The notes: a model not told the origin generated them from the sequence alone. A stretch of 46,120 nucleotides of DNA from Acidimicrobiia bacterium (GCA_016649895.1 JAENWR010000016.1:1-46120); one strand, 5' to 3'; counted from the first letter of the stretch, positions 16,110 to 23,234 are shown. Numbers and translations: made by a program.

Positions 16110-16789
16110 GGGATCGGTGCTTCGGGGAGGAGGACGAGGCGGTCGTCGATCGTGTGGACCTCGAGCACCAGATCGAAGCGGTCGAGGTCGAGGCAGGCGT
16201 CGACATCGCCGGGGTCGACGCCGGTGTAGCCGCGGCTCGGTGCCGAGTCGATGTCGGCTGCCGCCGCCGAACGGCGCGCCCGGTCGAGCGCGTCGGATGG
16301 CGGCTTCTCGCCGCGCACCAGCGCCGCGATGTGCTCGGCGCAGGCCAGGTCTTCGTCGGTGCCGGTGATCACGAACGTGACGTGGTCGACGGCGGACTCG
16401 CGCAGCCGTCGGGCCGTCGCCGCGGCCACGACGAAGCTCGCGCACAGGAGTGGAGACGCTCGTCGCGCTGCCACCACGCCCTGGGTCCCGTTGGTGGTGC
16501 GATGCACGATGCGGCGCCCCGCGACGTCGAGGCGCTGCAGCTGCACCGGCGAGTTGAAGAGGTCGAACCCCTCCTTGGGGCGGCCATCGCAGAACGCGAG
16601 CGTGCCCGGTTCGGCTGCCTTGATGGCGAGTGCCTCGTCGAGGCCGGCCACGAGCGTGATCTGCTCGGCGCCGAGGTGCATCGCCCACGCAGCGGTGGTG
16701 AAGGCCCGGATCACGTCGACCACGACGGCGGCCCCGGTGGTGTCAGCGGCCCCGGCGACATCGGTGAAGGTGACGGTCGGCGGCGGCAT
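16106..16789 (-). CDS. comB: 2-phosphosulfolactate phosphatase family protein (ComB)
   Basis: A 227-aa protein with ComB signatures: VVVDVIRAFTTAAWAMHLGA, FDLFNSPVQLQRLDVAGR, RIVHRTTNGTQGVVAARRA and VITGTDEDLACAEHIAALVR. The characterised enzyme hydrolyses 2-phosphosulfolactate in coenzyme M biosynthesis. Bacterial homologues outside methanogens are numerous and many have no proven substrate. Here it is coupled to the CTP-synthase-tail-like gene, so its substrate could differ. The start MPPPTVTFTDVAG at 16789 is the only plausible one. The 57 nt to the divergent GNAT gene must hold both promoters. Confidence 0.85.
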   Translation of the reverse strand: MPPPTVTFTDVAGAADTTGAAVVVDVIRAFTTAAWAMHLGAEQITLVAGLDEALAIKAAEPGTLAFCDGRPKEGFDLFNSPVQLQRLDVAGRRIVHRTTNGTQGVVAARRASPLLCASFVVAAATARRLRESAVDHVTFVITGTDEDLACAEHIAALVRGEKPPSDALDRARRSAAAADIDSAPSRGYTGVDPGDVDACLDLDRFDLVLEVHTIDDRLVLLPEAPIP

Positions 16790-16846
16790 CGGGGGAGTCT
16801 GGCAGCCTCGCTACGATCGGGCGTCGCCGTTTCCGAGGAGCTCCCC

Positions 16847-17281
16847 GTGGTGCAGATCGTCGAAGCCGCCGAGGTCACGCCCCATTTGGTGGCAGCCTTC
16901 GAACGCCTCATCCCGCAGCTGTCGCGCTCGAACCCGCCTCCCTCGCCGGAGGCGCTCGCCGCCATCGTCGAGTCGCCCGCCTGTCACCTCCTCATCGCCG
17001 TCGACGATGGCGAGATCGTCGGCAGCCTCACGCTCGTGGTGTTCCCCATCCCCACCGCAGTGCGCGCATGGATCGAGGACGTGGTGGTCGACGAGGCCGT
17101 CAGCGGCAGGGGCATCGGCCGTCAGCTCAACGAGCATGCGATCGCGCTGGCTCGCCAGCTGGGTGCCAAGACCGTCGACCTGACATCTCGCCCGTCGCGC
17201 GAGGCCGCCAACCACCTCTACAAGAAGATCGGCTTCGAGCAGCGCGACACCAACGTCTACCGGTTCAACCAGCAGCGATAG
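16847..17281 (+). CDS. GNAT-family N-acetyltransferase
   Basis: A 144-aa single-domain GNAT. The acetyl-CoA pyrophosphate loop is in VVDEAVSGRGIGRQL; GEIVGSLTLVVF and the C-terminal SREAANHLYKKIGFEQRDTN fit the fold. The start is GTG at 16847, 6 nt after GAGGAG; a second GTG follows at 16850. The substrate is unknown. The 3' end is unusual: CGCGACACCAACGTCTACCG at 17243-17262 recurs at 18624-18643 beyond the ATPase gene, in the same frame, followed by an alternative C terminus (YDLGS and stop). The present tail FNQQR may therefore have come in with the inserted ATPase segment. Confidence 0.88.
   Translation: MVQIVEAAEVTPHLVAAFERLIPQLSRSNPPPSPEALAAIVESPACHLLIAVDDGEIVGSLTLVVFPIPTAVRAWIEDVVVDEAVSGRGIGRQLNEHAIALARQLGAKTVDLTSRPSREAANHLYKKIGFEQRDTNVYRFNQQR
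17243..17262 (+). repeat. 20-bp direct repeat, left copy (inside GNAT 3' end)
   Basis: CGCGACACCAACGTCTACCG, encoding RDTNVYR in the GNAT frame. It is identical to 18624-18643, 1381 bp away. The pair brackets the ATPase gene like the attL/attR cores of an element that integrated at a gene's 3' end. Confidence 0.8.
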
Positions 17282-17366
17282 CCCGGCGGCAGGTTCGTCT
17301 ACCGGTGAGTACCACGAACGACGCGCGGGGGAACGACCTGCATATCGGCTTCTATGTGTAACTATG

Positions 17367-17394
17367 TTGCCACCGTTAGAGAGCCAGATATAGT
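17367..17394 (+). promoter_or_regulatory. Promoter of the ATPase gene, probably leaderless
   Basis: TTGCCA (17367-17372), a 16-nt spacer and TATAGT (17389-17394) fit a housekeeping-type promoter. The -10 hexamer ends 6 nt before the ATG at 17401, and there is no Shine-Dalgarno. The transcript would start at or next to the ATG. The stretch is noticeably more AT-rich than its surroundings. Confidence 0.55.
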
Positions 17395-17400
17395 CACGTC

Positions 17401-18597
17401 ATGGACCCCGTGAGCAATCCGTACTCGCCCGGCGCCGGGACACCGCCTCCCTATCTCGCGGGTCGTGACGATCTCCAAGAGGCATTCCGAATCCTCATCG
17501 GGAGGGCTGCCGCTGGAAACTCGGTGCAACCGCTTGTGCTCTCTGGTCTGCGCGGCGTCGGCAAGACGGTTCTGCTGCTCCGGTGGCGATCGATGGCTGA
17601 GGAGAGCGGGTGGGTGACCGCGCACATCGAGGCTCGGCCGGAGTCCGATCTTCGACAGCAGCTTGCGGATGCGGTGAACGATCTTCTTCGCCAGATGAGT
17701 CGTAAGTATCGGAACCAGGACCGCGTCGATCGCCTCAAGCGGGTGGCGACATCCTTCGTGCGGGCGGCAGGTGCGACCGTCAGCCGGGGCGGTCTCACCT
17801 TCAACGTGGAACCGGAGCCAGGAGTCGCTGACTCCGGCGAGCTGGAAACCGATCTGGGTGAGCTGCTGGTGGAACTCGGACGAGCTGCCAACGAGGAAGG
17901 TTCGGGCGCCGTGATCCTCATTGATGAGCTGCAAGACGCGGGACCGGAGCGATTGAGCGGGGTCGTAGGGGCGTGTCACCGGATCAACCAGGAACGCCTT
18001 CCAGTCCTGATCGTCGGGGCTGGGCTACCCACTGTCGGGCGCATCCTTTCGGACGCGAAGTCGTATGCAGAAAGGTTGTTCGACCTTCGATCCGTTGGAC
18101 CGCTTGAAGGTCATGCTCAGGATCTGGCTATCACCGAGCCAGCAGGCGCGCTCGGCGTCGAGTTGAGCGAATCGGCCCTGTCGGAGCTCCGAGAACTCGC
18201 AGGTGGATACCCGTTCTTCATTCAAACGCACGCCAAGTTCGTGTGGGATTCGGCAGTTGACTCACCCATCGGAGATGAGGATGTCGATGCTGCGTCGCCC
18301 AGGGCGGACGAGCAGCTACGTCGATCGTTCTTCGCACCGCGCTACGACCGGGCGACTCCTGCGGAGCGTCGATACATGCACGCAATGGCATCGCTGGGCG
18401 ACGGCCACGTTTCGAGCGCAGACGTTGCCGCCGTGATCGGACGCCGCCCGTCCGACGTTTCCGTCCAGCGCGATGGCCTGCTCAACAAGGGTCTCGTCTA
18501 CGCCCCCGAGCGTGGCCTCGTTGCCTTCACCGTGCCACACATGGCGGCCTTCCTCCGATCATTGCCAACCCACGAGTTCGGCGCGGATCGCTCCTGA
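17401..18597 (+). CDS. AAA/STAND-like ATPase with C-terminal winged helix, horizontally acquired cassette
   Basis: A 398-aa ATP-binding protein. The N terminus NPYSPGAGTPPPYLAGRDDL is typical of a family of stand-alone actinobacterial ATPases. Walker A is GLRGVGKT (49-56) and Walker B is VILIDE (171-176), continuing LQDAGP; AGGYPFFIQTHAKFVWD lies in the lid, and residues about 325-390 form a winged-helix-like DNA-binding domain (TPAERRYMHAMASLGDGHVS). This is Orc1/Cdc6-like in layout; a role in mobile-element maintenance or defence is possible but unproven. Base use is less GC-rich than the neighbours. It is bracketed by 20-bp direct repeats derived from the GNAT 3' end and has no adjacent integrase. 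Confidence 0.85.
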   Translation: MDPVSNPYSPGAGTPPPYLAGRDDLQEAFRILIGRAAAGNSVQPLVLSGLRGVGKTVLLLRWRSMAEESGWVTAHIEARPESDLRQQLADAVNDLLRQMSRKYRNQDRVDRLKRVATSFVRAAGATVSRGGLTFNVEPEPGVADSGELETDLGELLVELGRAANEEGSGAVILIDELQDAGPERLSGVVGACHRINQERLPVLIVGAGLPTVGRILSDAKSYAERLFDLRSVGPLEGHAQDLAITEPAGALGVELSESALSELRELAGGYPFFIQTHAKFVWDSAVDSPIGDEDVDAASPRADEQLRRSFFAPRYDRATPAERRYMHAMASLGDGHVSSADVAAVIGRRPSDVSVQRDGLLNKGLVYAPERGLVAFTVPHMAAFLRSLPTHEFGADRS

Positions 18598-18662
18598 TGG
18601 ATCCTTGGCTTCCTGCGACTCGCCGCGACACCAACGTCTACCGCTACGACCTCGGGTCGTAG
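18597..18662 (+). repeat. Leftover GNAT 3' end with right copy of the 20-bp repeat
   Basis: CGCGACACCAACGTCTACCG recurs at 18624-18643 and is followed by CGC TAC GAC CTC GGG TCG TAG, giving RDTNVYRYDLGS and a stop at 18660-18662, a plausible native GNAT C terminus. An ATG at 18597, overlapping the ATPase stop (TGATG), opens an in-frame 21-codon mini-ORF through the repeat, although translation is doubtful. The best reading is the displaced 3' end of the original GNAT gene. Confidence 0.65.
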
Positions 18663-18683
18663 TCGGCGCCTGCCCGGCAAGGG

Positions 18684-18925
18684 TCACTCGCTGGCTGGTG
18701 GCGGGATGAGATGCCGTCGTAGCCACTCTGCGGTGGATGCCTCGTCGAAGTCGCCGGATGCGATCGCCATGACTGTTGCCTCGGAATCGTCGACATCGGG
18801 GTGTGGATCCCAGGACCAGCCGTTGACCGCCACGAAGATGCGCATCGACACCCAGTCCGCCCGCTTGTTGCCATCGGGGAGCGGATGGTTCTTCGTCAGA
18901 CGAGGTCGAGGTACTCGATGGTCAC
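18684..18925 (-). pseudogene. Doc/Fic-family toxin with internal deletion
   Basis: The gene begins with a GTG at 18925 that overlaps the antitoxin stop by 4 nt (GTGA) and reads VTIEYLDLV, then hits a stop. In the next frame the sequence resumes with LTKNHPLPDGNKRADW, the catalytic Doc loop (H-P-x-x-DGNKR), and continues FVAVNGWSWDPHPDVDDSEA to the family-like end WLRRHLIPPPASE. About 50-60 codons between the N-terminal strand and the Fic motif are missing, with a frame change. Doc toxins phosphorylate EF-Tu; without the missing helices this copy cannot fold normally. It is inactive unless the break is an assembly artefact. Confidence 0.75.
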
Positions 18926-19200
18926 TTCGCCAGTCGTTCGAGCAGCTCCCGGTCCTGTTCGACGATGTCCCGCAGGCGCTTCTTGAACTCGGGATCCTTG
19001 CGCCGCCGGTCGACCGCCTCGGCGAGTGCGTCCCTGATCGTCTCGTTGAGACTGGTGCCGTCAGCACGCGCGACCGCTTCGGCGTCGGCCGCCAGGTCGT
19101 CCTGGAGGCCGACCTGGATCCCGGCCCTCGTTTCGGTCGAGACACACCGACCCCGTGGACCGGTGCGCGCGCCAGCGCTGGCGATGAGTCCTGCCGACAC
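18922..19200 (-). CDS. Ribbon-helix-helix antitoxin of the Doc pair
   Basis: An RHH/CopG-like antitoxin: TRAGIQVGLQDDLAADAEAV, then ARADGTSLNETIRDALAEAV and a charged C-terminal helix (DPEFKKRLRDIVEQDRELLE) that would neutralise the toxin. It overlaps the toxin start by 4 nt. The start is uncertain: the only upstream candidate is GTG at 19200, which adds an atypical Gly/Arg stretch (SAGLIASAGARTGPRGRC) before the expected STETR. The original start may have been lost at a junction near 19148. The RHH core itself is complete. Confidence 0.7.
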   Translation of the reverse strand: MSAGLIASAGARTGPRGRCVSTETRAGIQVGLQDDLAADAEAVARADGTSLNETIRDALAEAVDRRRKDPEFKKRLRDIVEQDRELLERLAK

Positions 19201-19216
19201 GGGGCGTCAGAGCTGC

Positions 19217-19468
19217 GTGGAACCAGATCTGGGCCCCGGTGCCCGCATCACCGTGGTCGCTGTCACGGGCGAGGGCGAGGTCGTGCTGCGGCGGATCGTC
19301 GGAGCACCGCCGGACCTGGGCTTCATCGAGGACCTGGCTCGGCTCCATGTGGCTGCGGCTCGGCTGGGGATCGCGATCGAGTACCGGCGCCCGTGCCCCA
19401 CGCTGGCGGCGGTGCTCGAACTGGCGGGCCTCGATGAGGTGCTGGTGGCCGACGATCAGTCGAGGTGA
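19217..19468 (+). CDS. Small STAS-like protein (83 aa)
   Basis: Reads from GTG at 19217. The core FIEDLARLHVAAARLGIAIE followed by PCPTLAAVLELAGLDEVLV resembles the compact STAS-like proteins of actinobacteria (LARLQLAARRLG ... LLALLELAGL), relatives of anti-sigma-factor antagonists. It lacks an obvious phosphorylatable Ser in the usual position, so a regulatory role is inferred only from the fold resemblance. Its end overlaps the convergent ECF sigma gene by 13 nt. The start could lie slightly elsewhere because no strong Shine-Dalgarno is visible. Confidence 0.55.
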   Translation: MEPDLGPGARITVVAVTGEGEVVLRRIVGAPPDLGFIEDLARLHVAAARLGIAIEYRRPCPTLAAVLELAGLDEVLVADDQSR

Positions 19469-20448
19469 GGTGGGAGCCCGAACGCCGCGAACTGGGCGGG
19501 CCCGAGGAAGTTGTTCCAGCCGACGATCTGCCCGTCGTCGATCTCGAGCACGATGAACGACCACGGCGAGTACCCGCCGGCGGGATCGATGCGGTAGCTG
19601 CCGAAGGCTGGACAGCCGTTGGCGAACCCGGCGGGGAGGATCTTCCCGTTGGCGCATCCGATGCCGGGGCCGGCCAGCCACGCGGCCACCTGGTCGGCGC
19701 CCAGCAGCCACAGGGGGTACGGCGGCATGTTGAACTTCACGTCGTCGCGCAGCAGCGCCACGAGCGACGGAACGTCGTAGCGCTCGAACGCGTCGACGTA
19801 GCGGGCGAGCAGATCGGTGTCGTCGGCACCCAGGCCGGGAGCCGGGCCGTCGAGGTCGACGGTGGCGAGGGTGGCGCGGGCGCGCTGCAGGGCGCTGTTC
19901 ACCGAGGCGACCGTGGTGTCGAGCAGTTCGGCCACCTCGGTGGCCTGCCACTTCAGCACCTCGCACAGGATGAGGGTGGCGCGCTGGCGGGCCGGCAGGT
20001 GCTGGAGCGCGGCCACGAACGCCAGGCGGATGCTCTCGCGTCCGGCTGCCACCTCGGCCGGATCACCGTCGACGGGCACCACCCGAAGGTCCTGCACCGG
20101 CGTGATCCAGGTCTCCTCGGGGAGCCCGGGCGCGAGGTAGGAGTCGGCGGTCGACGCGGGGCTCAGGTCCATCGGGCGGGCGCGGCGCTGCGGCCCCCGG
20201 GTCATGTCGATGCAGACGTTGGTGGCGATGCGGTAGAGCCACGACCGCAACGAGGAGCGGCCCTCGAAGCCGTCGAGGGACCGCCAGGCGCGCACCATCG
20301 TGTCCTGCACGGCGTCGTCGGCCTCGAGGTTCGAGCCGAGCATCCGGTAGCAGTAGGCGGTGAGCTCCCGCCGGTGCGACTCGACCTCGGCCTCGAGGTC
20401 GTGGCGGGAGCGGGTACCGGCGAGGGCGGTGGCATCGGGGGAGTTCAC
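19456..20448 (-). CDS. ECF sigma factor, SigG/TIGR02960-like, with C-terminal SnoaL-like domain
   Basis: A 330-aa protein. Sigma region 2 is clear (ELTAYCYRMLGSNLEADDAV, then QDTMVRAWRSLDGFEGRSSL and SWLYRIATNVCIDM), as is region 4 (LPARQRATLILCEVLKWQAT, then EVAELLDTTVASVNSALQRA). The last about 120 residues form an NTF2/SnoaL-like domain (LLARYVDAFERYDVPSLVAL), typical of ECF groups that use a C-terminal extension instead of a separate anti-sigma factor. I start at GTG 20448 (VNSPDATALAG), giving a length near the family norm. No anti-sigma gene is adjacent; the convergent STAS-like gene is the nearest possible regulator. Confidence 0.87.
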   Translation of the reverse strand: MNSPDATALAGTRSRHDLEAEVESHRRELTAYCYRMLGSNLEADDAVQDTMVRAWRSLDGFEGRSSLRSWLYRIATNVCIDMTRGPQRRARPMDLSPASTADSYLAPGLPEETWITPVQDLRVVPVDGDPAEVAAGRESIRLAFVAALQHLPARQRATLILCEVLKWQATEVAELLDTTVASVNSALQRARATLATVDLDGPAPGLGADDTDLLARYVDAFERYDVPSLVALLRDDVKFNMPPYPLWLLGADQVAAWLAGPGIGCANGKILPAGFANGCPAFGSYRIDPAGGYSPWSFIVLEIDDGQIVGWNNFLGPAQFAAFGLPPHLD

Positions 20449-20495
20449 ATGGCGATCGTATGACGCTGGCCGCCGCGAGTGAAGGGCAGGTGCCA

Positions 20496-21545
20496 TCAGG
20501 TGCGGACCGGGCCGACGGTGCCGCGTCGTACCAGCTGGTGGGGCAGCACCAGGTCGCCCACCGGCGCTGCGCCGACGAGCTGGGCCGCGGCCTGGTAGCC
20601 CTTGTCGTAGGCCGACTGGCGCACGGTGGTGAGGTCGAGGTGCGCGGCGGCATCCTGATCGTCGAACCCGACGATGGTGATGTCGGTGCCCGGCCGGAGG
20701 CCAGAGGCGGTGGCCGCGGCGAGCGCACCGGCGGCCAGCTCGTCGGACAGGGCGATGACGGCGGTGGGAGGCCGCTCGGATGCGAGCGCGGCGGCCACCA
20801 CCTCCTGGGCACGGTCGCGGTGGTTGCGGCTTACCTCGTACAGGCGTATGCCATCGCGCGGCACACCTGCGGCGTCGGCTGCTTCGAAGGTGCCGCGCAC
20901 CCGTTCGACCGCGTTGCGGTAGACGCCGGCATCGAGTCGCTGCTCGTCGATCGGCCCGTCGTGGAGGTCATCGACGATGCGGATCGACAGCACGAGCACG
21001 TCGCGGTGCCCGTAGGAGAAGACCAGCTCGGCCAGCTCCCGGGATGCGCCACGATCGTCGATACCTACGAACGGCACCCCCTCGAGGCGTGGCCCGTCGA
21101 TGGTGACGAGGGGGATCTGGCGGTGTCGCAGCGCATCGACCGCGGGGTGCCCGGTGGGCATCGAGTACATCAGGCATCCGTCGATCACGGCGCTGCGGAG
21201 CGCCTCGCCGATGCCGCGCTGGGGCGGCAGTGGCACGATCAGGAGGCCGGTGTCGGCCTTCTCGATGGCGGCGGCGACACCGCGGAGCAGTTCGGCGGCG
21301 TGGGGGTCGCCGAAGGCGTACTGCAGGGTCTCGGTCAGGAGGAGGCCGATGGCGTCGGCTCGCCCGCGCCGTAGCCCACGTGCAGCAGGGTTGGGACCGC
21401 CGTAGCCGAGCTCGTCGGCCACTTTGAGGATGCGGATCCGGACCTCGTCGGACAGCTGGTCGGGGCGCGACCACGCGTTCGAGACGGTGGTGCGCGACAC
21501 GCCGACCTTGTCGGCGATGGTCTGCAGCGTGACGCGCTGTGACAA
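20496..21545 (-). CDS. LacI-family transcriptional regulator
   Basis: A 349-aa repressor. The N-terminal helix-turn-helix is VTLQTIADKVGVSRTTVSNA, with the hinge helix NPAARGLRRGRADAIGLLL, then a periplasmic-binding-protein-type sensor domain (FVGIDDRGASRELAELVFSY, ITIVGFDDQDAAAHLDLTTV). I chose the TTG at 21545: it follows GAGGGGG and puts LSQRVTLQTIAD at the N terminus. A TTG at 21593 would place the start inside the operator. The inducer is probably a sugar or similar ligand, but no transport or catabolic genes are adjacent. The only divergent target is the 65-aa gene at 21659. Confidence 0.9.
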   Translation of the reverse strand: MSQRVTLQTIADKVGVSRTTVSNAWSRPDQLSDEVRIRILKVADELGYGGPNPAARGLRRGRADAIGLLLTETLQYAFGDPHAAELLRGVAAAIEKADTGLLIVPLPPQRGIGEALRSAVIDGCLMYSMPTGHPAVDALRHRQIPLVTIDGPRLEGVPFVGIDDRGASRELAELVFSYGHRDVLVLSIRIVDDLHDGPIDEQRLDAGVYRNAVERVRGTFEAADAAGVPRDGIRLYEVSRNHRDRAQEVVAAALASERPPTAVIALSDELAAGALAAATASGLRPGTDITIVGFDDQDAAAHLDLTTVRQSAYDKGYQAAAQLVGAAPVGDLVLPHQLVRRGTVGPVRT

Positions 21546-21580
21546 CTGACCCCCTCGTGATGGTGGGACGAGCGTAGCAG

Positions 21581-21594
21581 CTTGATCGATCAAG
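21581..21594. promoter_or_regulatory. LacI-type operator O1
   Basis: CTTGATCGATCAAG, a perfect 14-bp palindrome with a central CG as in LacI/GalR operators. It lies 36 nt upstream of the regulator's start, in the divergent gap to the 65-aa gene. Confidence 0.75.
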
Positions 21595-21605
21595 TTCTAT
21601 GGTGA

Positions 21606-21619
21606 CTGTATCGATCAAG
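21606..21619. promoter_or_regulatory. LacI-type operator O2
   Basis: CTGTATCGATCAAG matches O1 at 12 of 14 positions, with the right half-site intact. It is centred 25 bp from O1 and 40 nt upstream of the 65-aa gene, consistent with a two-site operator controlling both directions. Confidence 0.6.
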
Positions 21620-21658
21620 TAGATCGCCATCCGTTCGTTCGACCAACAGGAGCTCACC

Positions 21659-21856
21659 ATGTCCGAGCCCATCTCCCTCTTCTTCGTCCGCGACAACAGC
21701 CGCGACCTGGCGTTCTCGGCCCTTCCGTCGGCCCCGGTCCGCACCGAGCCCCCCGCTCGTGCCCGGGCCCGCCAGGTCGTGTCGTCGGTGGCCCGCCGGA
21801 CCGTGCCGCGCGGAGCGCGGCGATTGGCGTCACCCGAGTCGCGCCACGCCGTCTGA
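21659..21856 (+). CDS. 65-aa basic protein of unknown function under a LacI-type operator
   Basis: ATG at 21659 after AGGAG with a suitable spacer. The translation starts MSEPISLFFVRDNSRDLAFS and becomes Arg/Ala-rich (PARARARQVVSSVARRTVPR), ending SPESRHAV. It has no signal peptide or membrane helix. The strong ribosome site and the operator pair upstream argue for a real gene, while the composition of its second half argues for caution. It could be a small regulatory or nucleic-acid-binding peptide, or a leader ORF. I recognise no family. Confidence 0.5.
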   Translation: MSEPISLFFVRDNSRDLAFSALPSAPVRTEPPARARARQVVSSVARRTVPRGARRLASPESRHAV

Positions 21857-21881
21857 TGGCGCCGTCGGCGGGCGAGTCGGC

Positions 21882-23108
21882 TCAGCGCTGCAGCAGGTCC
21901 TTGGCGATGTGGGTGATCTGGATCTCGTCGGTGCCGGCGTAGATCTGCAGCACCTTCGCGTCGCGGGCGAGCTGCTCGACGCGGAACTCTGCCATGTAGC
22001 CGTTGCCGCCGAAGAGCTGCACCGCTTCGAGGGCCACCTCGGTGGCGGCCCGGGCCGAGTAGAGCTTCATGGCCGACGCCTCGGCGAGCGTCATGGTGCG
22101 TCCGGCGGCACTGAGCTCGATGGTGCGGAACACGAGGTTCTGCACGTTGAGGCGGGCCACCTCCATGCGGGCGAGCTTGTCCTGGATGAGTTGGAACTCG
22201 CCGATGGGCTTGCCGAACTGCACCCGGTCCTTGGCGTACTGCACGCTGACCTGGAGGCACTCCTCGATGATGCCGAGGGCCATGGCGGCGACACCGGAGC
22301 GTTCCTGTTGGAAGGTGGCCTTGGCCCCGTCGCGCCCGCCCGAGCGCAGGTCCTCGGTCTCGCCGACGAGCCGGTCTCGGCCGACCCTCACATCGGTGAG
22401 GAACAGCTCGCCGGTGGGCGAGGAGTGCATGCCCATCTTGCGCAGCGGCTTGGACTGCTCGAACCCGGGCATCCCGCGGTCGAGCACGAACGTGAGGATC
22501 TTGCGGTCCTCGGGTGGGTTGCCCTCGTCGAGCTTGCAGATGAACACGGTGGTGTCGGCGTATGGGCCGTTGGTGATGAAGGTCTTCGAGCCGTTGAGGA
22601 CGTACTCGTCGCCGTCGCGTCGTGCCGTGGAGCGCATCGAGCCGAAGGCGTCGGAGCCCGAGCCCGGCTCGGTGATGGCCCACGCTCCCACCTTCGCCAT
22701 GGTGAGCAGATCGAGGCCCCACCTCTCCTTCTGGGCGATGGTGCCCTTCGACATGATCGCCGCGGAGGTGAGGCCCATCGAGACGCCCATCGCCGTGACC
22801 ATGCCGGGGCACACTCGGCACAGCTCGATGATGGGGATGAGCGTGAGGCTGCCGCCGTCGCCACCGCCACGGTCCTCGCGCTCGGGAAGGGGCTCGCCGG
22901 CAGCGGCGGCCTTCTCGCGTGCGATCTGCTTCTCGAAGCGGTCGCGCGCCATCGCGTCCATGCCGAAGGTGGCGAACAGCTTGCGGAGGATGTCGTAGGG
23001 CGGCATGTCGCCGTGTTCGAGGTCGTCGACGTGGGGTCGGATCTCCTCGTCGACGAAGCGGCGCACCGCGTCGCGGACCATGAGCTGCTCGTCGGACCAG
23101 TCCAGCAT
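21882..23108 (-). CDS. Acyl-CoA dehydrogenase
   Basis: A 408-aa FAD enzyme that introduces an alpha,beta double bond into acyl-CoA. AWAITEPGSGSDAFGSMRST binds flavin; YVLNGSKTFITNG, RVQFGKPIGEFQLIQDKLA and EAVQLFGGNGYMAEFRVEQL are signature blocks. The catalytic Glu is in QIYAGTDEIQITHIAKDLL. An acidic/basic Gly-rich insertion (REKAAAAGEPLPEREDRGGG) lies after residue 65, longer than in short-chain enzymes. Substrate chain length cannot be told. It is a single gene downstream of the DUF4383 terminator and convergent with the 65-aa gene. Confidence 0.93.
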   Translation of the reverse strand: MLDWSDEQLMVRDAVRRFVDEEIRPHVDDLEHGDMPPYDILRKLFATFGMDAMARDRFEKQIAREKAAAAGEPLPEREDRGGGDGGSLTLIPIIELCRVCPGMVTAMGVSMGLTSAAIMSKGTIAQKERWGLDLLTMAKVGAWAITEPGSGSDAFGSMRSTARRDGDEYVLNGSKTFITNGPYADTTVFICKLDEGNPPEDRKILTFVLDRGMPGFEQSKPLRKMGMHSSPTGELFLTDVRVGRDRLVGETEDLRSGGRDGAKATFQQERSGVAAMALGIIEECLQVSVQYAKDRVQFGKPIGEFQLIQDKLARMEVARLNVQNLVFRTIELSAAGRTMTLAEASAMKLYSARAATEVALEAVQLFGGNGYMAEFRVEQLARDAKVLQIYAGTDEIQITHIAKDLLQR

Positions 23109-23163
23109 CGGGGCTCCTCACCTCGGTCGTGCCGGGCGGTGCGCCCGAGGTGTACAGCGTAGA

Positions 23164-23197
23164 ACAGGCGCCGCGACCTGACGGCCGCGGCGCCTGT
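23164..23197 (-). terminator. Strong hairpin between DUF4383 and acyl-CoA dehydrogenase genes
   Basis: ACAGGCGCCGCG (23164-23175) pairs perfectly with CGCGGCGCCTGT (23186-23197) around a 10-nt loop. It lies 38 nt past the DUF4383 stop on the minus strand and so should terminate that transcript before the acyl-CoA dehydrogenase gene. Confidence 0.75.
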
Positions 23198-23234
23198 CCA
23201 GGGGGATCAGGTGTCGGGTTGCGTCCTCACGGCA

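Noticed and set aside
21546-21593. Alternative LacI start at TTG 21593
   Set aside because: The codon lies inside the operator palindrome and the added residues are not family-like. TTG 21545 has a Shine-Dalgarno and a natural N terminus.
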